A stretch of 64,000 nucleotides of DNA from Amycolatopsis sp. QT-25 (GTDB lineage: Bacteria; Actinomycetota; Actinomycetes; Mycobacteriales; Pseudonocardiaceae): assembly GCF_029369745.1 (NCBI RefSeq), contig NZ_CP120210.1, positions 3,224,001 to 3,288,000 on the forward strand, given 5' to 3'. How positions within the stretch are numbered: the first letter of the stretch is position 1; each line of letters starts with the position of its first letter. This document shows, in pieces, positions 60,927 to 64,000 of this stretch. A model generated the notes under the pieces. That model was not told the DNA's origin and did not search any database. It saw only the letters and a list, made by a program, of their open reading frames with translations. A program made the position numbers and the translations under genes.

Positions 60927-62447
60927 ATGGAGGTTTCTTCTCGAATGTTCACATTCCGATCGATCGGGCGAGCCAGAGGGTTTGCCGCAGTCGGAACGCT
61001 GGTAGCCGGAATAGGCCTGGTGTCAGTCCCGATGGCGGACGCGGCCACACCTGCGTCAATCGACACCACCGGTGGCGCGTACTTCGCCGTACTCGTTCCG
61101 AAAGCAGCGCCGCTCGACCCGGCGGAGATGGCGGTGATCGCCAATGAGGGTTCCATCGTTCAGAAATGGCCGCAGATCGGTGTGGTGATCGCCCGCTCCA
61201 GGCAAGCCGATTTCGCCGCGCGGGTGCGCCGGCAGGGCGGTATCGCCGGTGTGGGTGCCACGAGGAACCTGGCCGAACTGGGGACGAGGAGCCGAGAGGC
61301 GTCGCCTGTACTTCGGGCAGCGACTGCCGAAGACCGTGGTGACATCGGATCGCGGGCATCGGCATCCGGTGAGCCGTTGGCTGCCAATCAGTGGAACATG
61401 AAGCTGATCGGTGCCGATCAAGCCAACGACATCAATCCGGGCAGCAGGAACGTACTCGTCGGAGTCATGGACAGCGGTATCGACTCGACGCATCCTGACC
61501 TCCGTGCCAACATCGATCACGCCGCTTCGGTCAATTGCGGGACCGACGGGGTCCCGGACAGGACAGAAGCCTCCTGGCAGGACCGGAACGGACACGGCAC
61601 GCACGTCGCCGGTATCGTGGCGGCGGCCAGGAACGGAATCGGTGTCGCAGGCGTCGCGCCTGACGTGCGCATCGCCTCGATCAAGGTCGGCGCCGCCGAC
61701 GACTACATCTACCCCGAATCGGCCGTCTGCGGATACATTTGGGCCGCCGAACACGGCGTTGACATCGTCAACAGCTCATTTTCCGTCGACCCCTGGTATC
61801 TGTGGTGCAAATCCGATCCGGACCAGGCCGCGGTCGCCGAGGCCGTCCGCCGGTCCATCGCCTACGCCACATCGAGGCAGGTCACGACGGTCAGTTCGCT
61901 GGGTAACAACAACTGGGACCTCGCGCACGACATCGTCGACACGTTGAGCCCGAACAATGGAACGCTCTTGACTCGGAACACCGACTCGTCGTGCGTGACC
62001 CTTCCGGCCGAGATTCCAGGAGTCGTCGGTGTATCCGCGGTAGGCGCGGCGAAGAGCCGCTATTACGCATCGAATTACGGTACCGGTGTCGCAGATCTCA
62101 CGGCGCCGGGAGGTGACTGGAGGTTCCAGACCCCGTCGACGCCGGATGCGAACGGGCGAGTGCTGTCCACGGTCCCGGGTGGCCAGTACGGCTACCTGCA
62201 GGGAACTTCCATGGCAGCACCCCATGTCACCGGTGTGCTGGCACTTCTGAAGAGCCGCTACCCGATGCTGTCCGGGGATTCGCTCAAAGCCGCTGCCGAA
62301 GCCGGCGCGGAGGTTCTGCCGTGCCCCGCCGGTGGCGTCCACGATCCAGGAGGCACTGGCCAGTTCCGCGCCGTCTGTGAAGGAGGCGTGAGTGGAGCGG
62401 GCTTCTACGGGAAGGGTTTGGTGAACGCGCTCCGAGCGGTCAGCTGA
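60927..62447 (+). CDS. Secreted S8 family serine protease (subtilase)
   Basis: This 506-residue protein has a signal peptide (hydrophobic AAVGTLVAGIGLVSVPMADA) and a propeptide (YFAVLVPKAAPLDPAEMAVI, about residues 50-135). The catalytic domain has Asp182 in VMDSGIDSTHPDL, His223 in NGHGTHVAGIVA, oxyanion Asn in SSLGNNN and Ser428 in QGTSMAAPHVTGVLAL. It is an extracellular endopeptidase of the subtilisin clan. ATG 60927 is used (GGGGA upstream); ATG 60945 is possible. A strong hairpin follows. It precedes a SARP-type regulator gene on the same strand. Confidence 0.92.
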   Translation: MEVSSRMFTFRSIGRARGFAAVGTLVAGIGLVSVPMADAATPASIDTTGGAYFAVLVPKAAPLDPAEMAVIANEGSIVQKWPQIGVVIARSRQADFAARVRRQGGIAGVGATRNLAELGTRSREASPVLRAATAEDRGDIGSRASASGEPLAANQWNMKLIGADQANDINPGSRNVLVGVMDSGIDSTHPDLRANIDHAASVNCGTDGVPDRTEASWQDRNGHGTHVAGIVAAARNGIGVAGVAPDVRIASIKVGAADDYIYPESAVCGYIWAAEHGVDIVNSSFSVDPWYLWCKSDPDQAAVAEAVRRSIAYATSRQVTTVSSLGNNNWDLAHDIVDTLSPNNGTLLTRNTDSSCVTLPAEIPGVVGVSAVGAAKSRYYASNYGTGVADLTAPGGDWRFQTPSTPDANGRVLSTVPGGQYGYLQGTSMAAPHVTGVLALLKSRYPMLSGDSLKAAAEAGAEVLPCPAGGVHDPGGTGQFRAVCEGGVSGAGFYGKGLVNALRAVS

Positions 62448-62504
62448 TCGGCTCGAACCACCATAACGTCAGCTGACAACAGAAAAACACTGTTCTGAAA
62501 GTAC

Positions 62505-62550
62505 AGGCCGGCCGATGGCGCTCCTCGCGAGTGGCGCCATCGGCCGGCCT
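62505..62550 (+). terminator. Terminator after the subtilase gene
   Basis: A perfect 17-bp stem (left arm AGGCCGGCCGATGGCGC, 12-base loop, right arm 62534-62550) begins 58 bases after the stop codon. Confidence 0.8.
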
Positions 62551-62734
62551 GCGTTCGCGCACATTTCGTAATCGCGCCGAGAGTGCCGGCCGCGGTCCTC
62601 GGGGCCGACCGCGAGCGCTGCGGTCAAAAGGCCGACGGTGATGCGACGTGAACTTCGCCGTTGTCGAAGTCGGAGTCGCAAATGCAGGACTGGCGGTAGT
62701 AGTGTCTGCTGTGAAGTTGTGCACTGGGGGTTCG

Positions 62735-64000
62735 ATGGAAATCAGAATACTGGGTCCTGTATCAGTCTTGACGGATGAGGGACCGCTTGCACTGGGTGGT
62801 CCGAAACCACGCACACTGCTGGCTCGGCTGGCGGTGTCGGCTGGCGCTGTCGTGTCAGTGGAACAGCTTATCGACGCGGTATGGGGTGCGGACGCGCTGA
62901 AACGCTCCAGAGCGTCGGTGCACACCTATGTGTCCACTCTGCGAAAGGTCATTGTCCAAGGCGGCGGCCAAGATGTGATCACGCGTGGGCCTGGTGGTTA
63001 TCGGCTCGCGCCCGACGTCGCGTCGATCGACCTCGACGGCTTCTTGCTTTCCGTACGGGACGGGAGGCGAGCGCTACGTGAGCATCGGTTCGCAGCCGCC
63101 GCGAAGTCACTCGGCGAGGGGCTCGACCAGTGGCATGGTACCGCATTGGACGGTGCGGACGGTGACTGGACGAGCGCCGAACGGGACCGGCTTTCGGAAA
63201 TGCGGCTGGCGGCCGTGGAAGACTGGTCAGCGGCCAGGTTGTTCCTCGACGACGGACCGGACGTGCTCGAGAAGCTCGCCGTCCTGGTGCGACAGCATCC
63301 TTTGCGCGAAAGAATGCGAGCTCAGCTGATGACCGCGCTGTTCCTCGCCGGCCGGCAGGATGATGCGCTCAGGTGCTTCCAGCAAGGCAGGCAGGCGCTC
63401 GCCGAGGAACTGGGCGTCGAGCCCGGGCCCGAACTGCGACAAGTGCACGCGCAGCTCCTGCGTGGTGAGATCAGCTTGCCGAGCGGGCCGACTCTGTCCA
63501 GGAGAATCATTCCCCGTCAATTGCCACCGGACATCGCCGACTTCACCGGTCGGGAAACCGAACTGCGCCAGATCAAAGACTTCTGTATGGCGAGCAGCGA
63601 GCAAAACGTGATGCGCCTGACGGTGTTGTCGGGCAAACCCGGCGCAGGGAAGACAACGCTCGCCACCCACGCCGCGCACCGGTTCCTGGCACACTTCGAC
63701 GGCGGCCAACTCTATGCCAACCTCCGCGGGGCCCAAGCGGCACCGGTCGACCCCGCCGACATCCTGGCTCGTTTCTTGCGTGCGCTCGGAACCCCTGACC
63801 TGGCCATGCCAACCGACATCGAGGGCCGAACGGCGCTGTACCGAACCCTGATAGCAGACCGCCGGGTACTTGTCGTACTCGACGATGCCGCCGACGAGCA
63901 GCAGGTCCGGCCTTTGTTACCCGGTGGAGGTGGCTGTGCTGTGCTGGTGACCAGTCGAAACCGGATGTCGACGTTGGAGGGAGCAGCCTACGTCCATGTC
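62735..64000 (+). CDS. SARP-type regulator with BTAD and NB-ARC domains, N-terminal part
   Basis: 422 codons are visible; the gene runs off the right edge. The N-terminus MEIRILGPVSVL and RASVHTYVSTLRKVI, then GPGGYRLAP, form the OmpR-like DNA-binding domain (1-95). The BTAD domain follows (about 100-250: LRERMRAQLMTALFLAGRQDDAL, LAEELGVEPGPEL). An NB-ARC/AAA domain starts with DFTGRETELRQI, the P-loop LSGKPGAGKTTLATH and LVVLDDAADEQQVRPLLP (Walker B region). This is the AfsR/SARP large-regulator architecture, usually finished by TPR repeats. ATG 62735 has GGGGG five bases upstream. It activates secondary metabolism in Streptomyces-like bacteria; the target here is probably beyond the window. 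Confidence 0.93.
   Translation, partial: MEIRILGPVSVLTDEGPLALGGPKPRTLLARLAVSAGAVVSVEQLIDAVWGADALKRSRASVHTYVSTLRKVIVQGGGQDVITRGPGGYRLAPDVASIDLDGFLLSVRDGRRALREHRFAAAAKSLGEGLDQWHGTALDGADGDWTSAERDRLSEMRLAAVEDWSAARLFLDDGPDVLEKLAVLVRQHPLRERMRAQLMTALFLAGRQDDALRCFQQGRQALAEELGVEPGPELRQVHAQLLRGEISLPSGPTLSRRIIPRQLPPDIADFTGRETELRQIKDFCMASSEQNVMRLTVLSGKPGAGKTTLATHAAHRFLAHFDGGQLYANLRGAQAAPVDPADILARFLRALGTPDLAMPTDIEGRTALYRTLIADRRVLVVLDDAADEQQVRPLLPGGGGCAVLVTSRNRMSTLEGAAYVHV

Overview
The window is high-GC DNA with GTG and TTG starts, many regulators and Tat- or Sec-secreted enzymes. It looks like an actinomycete chromosome, probably Pseudonocardiaceae (Amycolatopsis-like), although no rRNA or marker gene here fixes the genus. 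It reads as an accessory or secondary-metabolism region: biosynthetic operons separated by regulator-enzyme pairs and gene-poor gaps.

Left part (1-17919). A cut-off FAD monooxygenase and a divergent HxlR regulator come first. A plus-strand operon follows: EF-hand protein, isopropylmalate/isocitrate dehydrogenase homologue, isochorismatase-like hydrolase and LCM-family methyltransferase (1498-4639). Next are a double SnoaL-like protein and a divergent WYL regulator sharing a perfect palindrome, then a secreted lectin-like protein. A compact minus-strand operon (8517-12885) encodes a carbamoyltransferase with an altered substrate loop, an NPPY methyltransferase, a YbdK-type carboxylate-amine ligase, a CDGSH iron-sulfur protein and a haem-oxygenase-like putative diiron enzyme. 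A large XRE-type regulator lies behind it (13640-15019). I do not recognise either operon as a described pathway. A Tat-exported cholesterol-oxidase-like GMC enzyme closes this part.

Centre (18203-49310). This is a PUFA-synthase-like 'secondary lipid' locus. It holds PfaD (enoyl reductase), a PfaA-like KS-AT-ACP-KR-DH, and a protein with a shrunken KS remnant, an AT and two double-hotdog FabA-like DH regions. It also holds a free AT-ACP, a 1939-residue protein (FabL-like SDR, KS, CLF, KR, DH) and an SDR reductase. Embedded or flanking genes suggest precursor supply and product storage: a full acetyl-CoA carboxylase set (carboxylase, carrier, fused beta-alpha carboxyltransferase), a WS/DGAT acyltransferase, a PhaR-N-like protein, a small phasin-like acidic protein and a UbiB/ABC1 kinase homologue. 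Two short LuxR-type regulators sit between the blocks, and a DUF6230/DUF6114 pair closes the locus. The likely reading is that acyl-CoA carboxylase supplies malonyl-CoA, the Pfa-type synthase builds a reduced or polyunsaturated acyl chain, and WS/DGAT may move it into neutral lipid. No phosphopantetheinyl transferase is visible in the window.

Right part (49578-64000). Regulator-enzyme pairs (LysR/SDR, GntR/OsmC, MarR/SDR plus an NmrA-VOC fusion) have visible operators. They are followed by DUF3224, a DUF418 membrane protein, a small secreted peptide, a hypothetical protein, a secreted subtilase and the start of a SARP-NB-ARC regulator cut by the window end. Two copies of a roughly 110-bp dispersed repeat ending in a long hairpin lie at 15738-15847 and 53509-53620.
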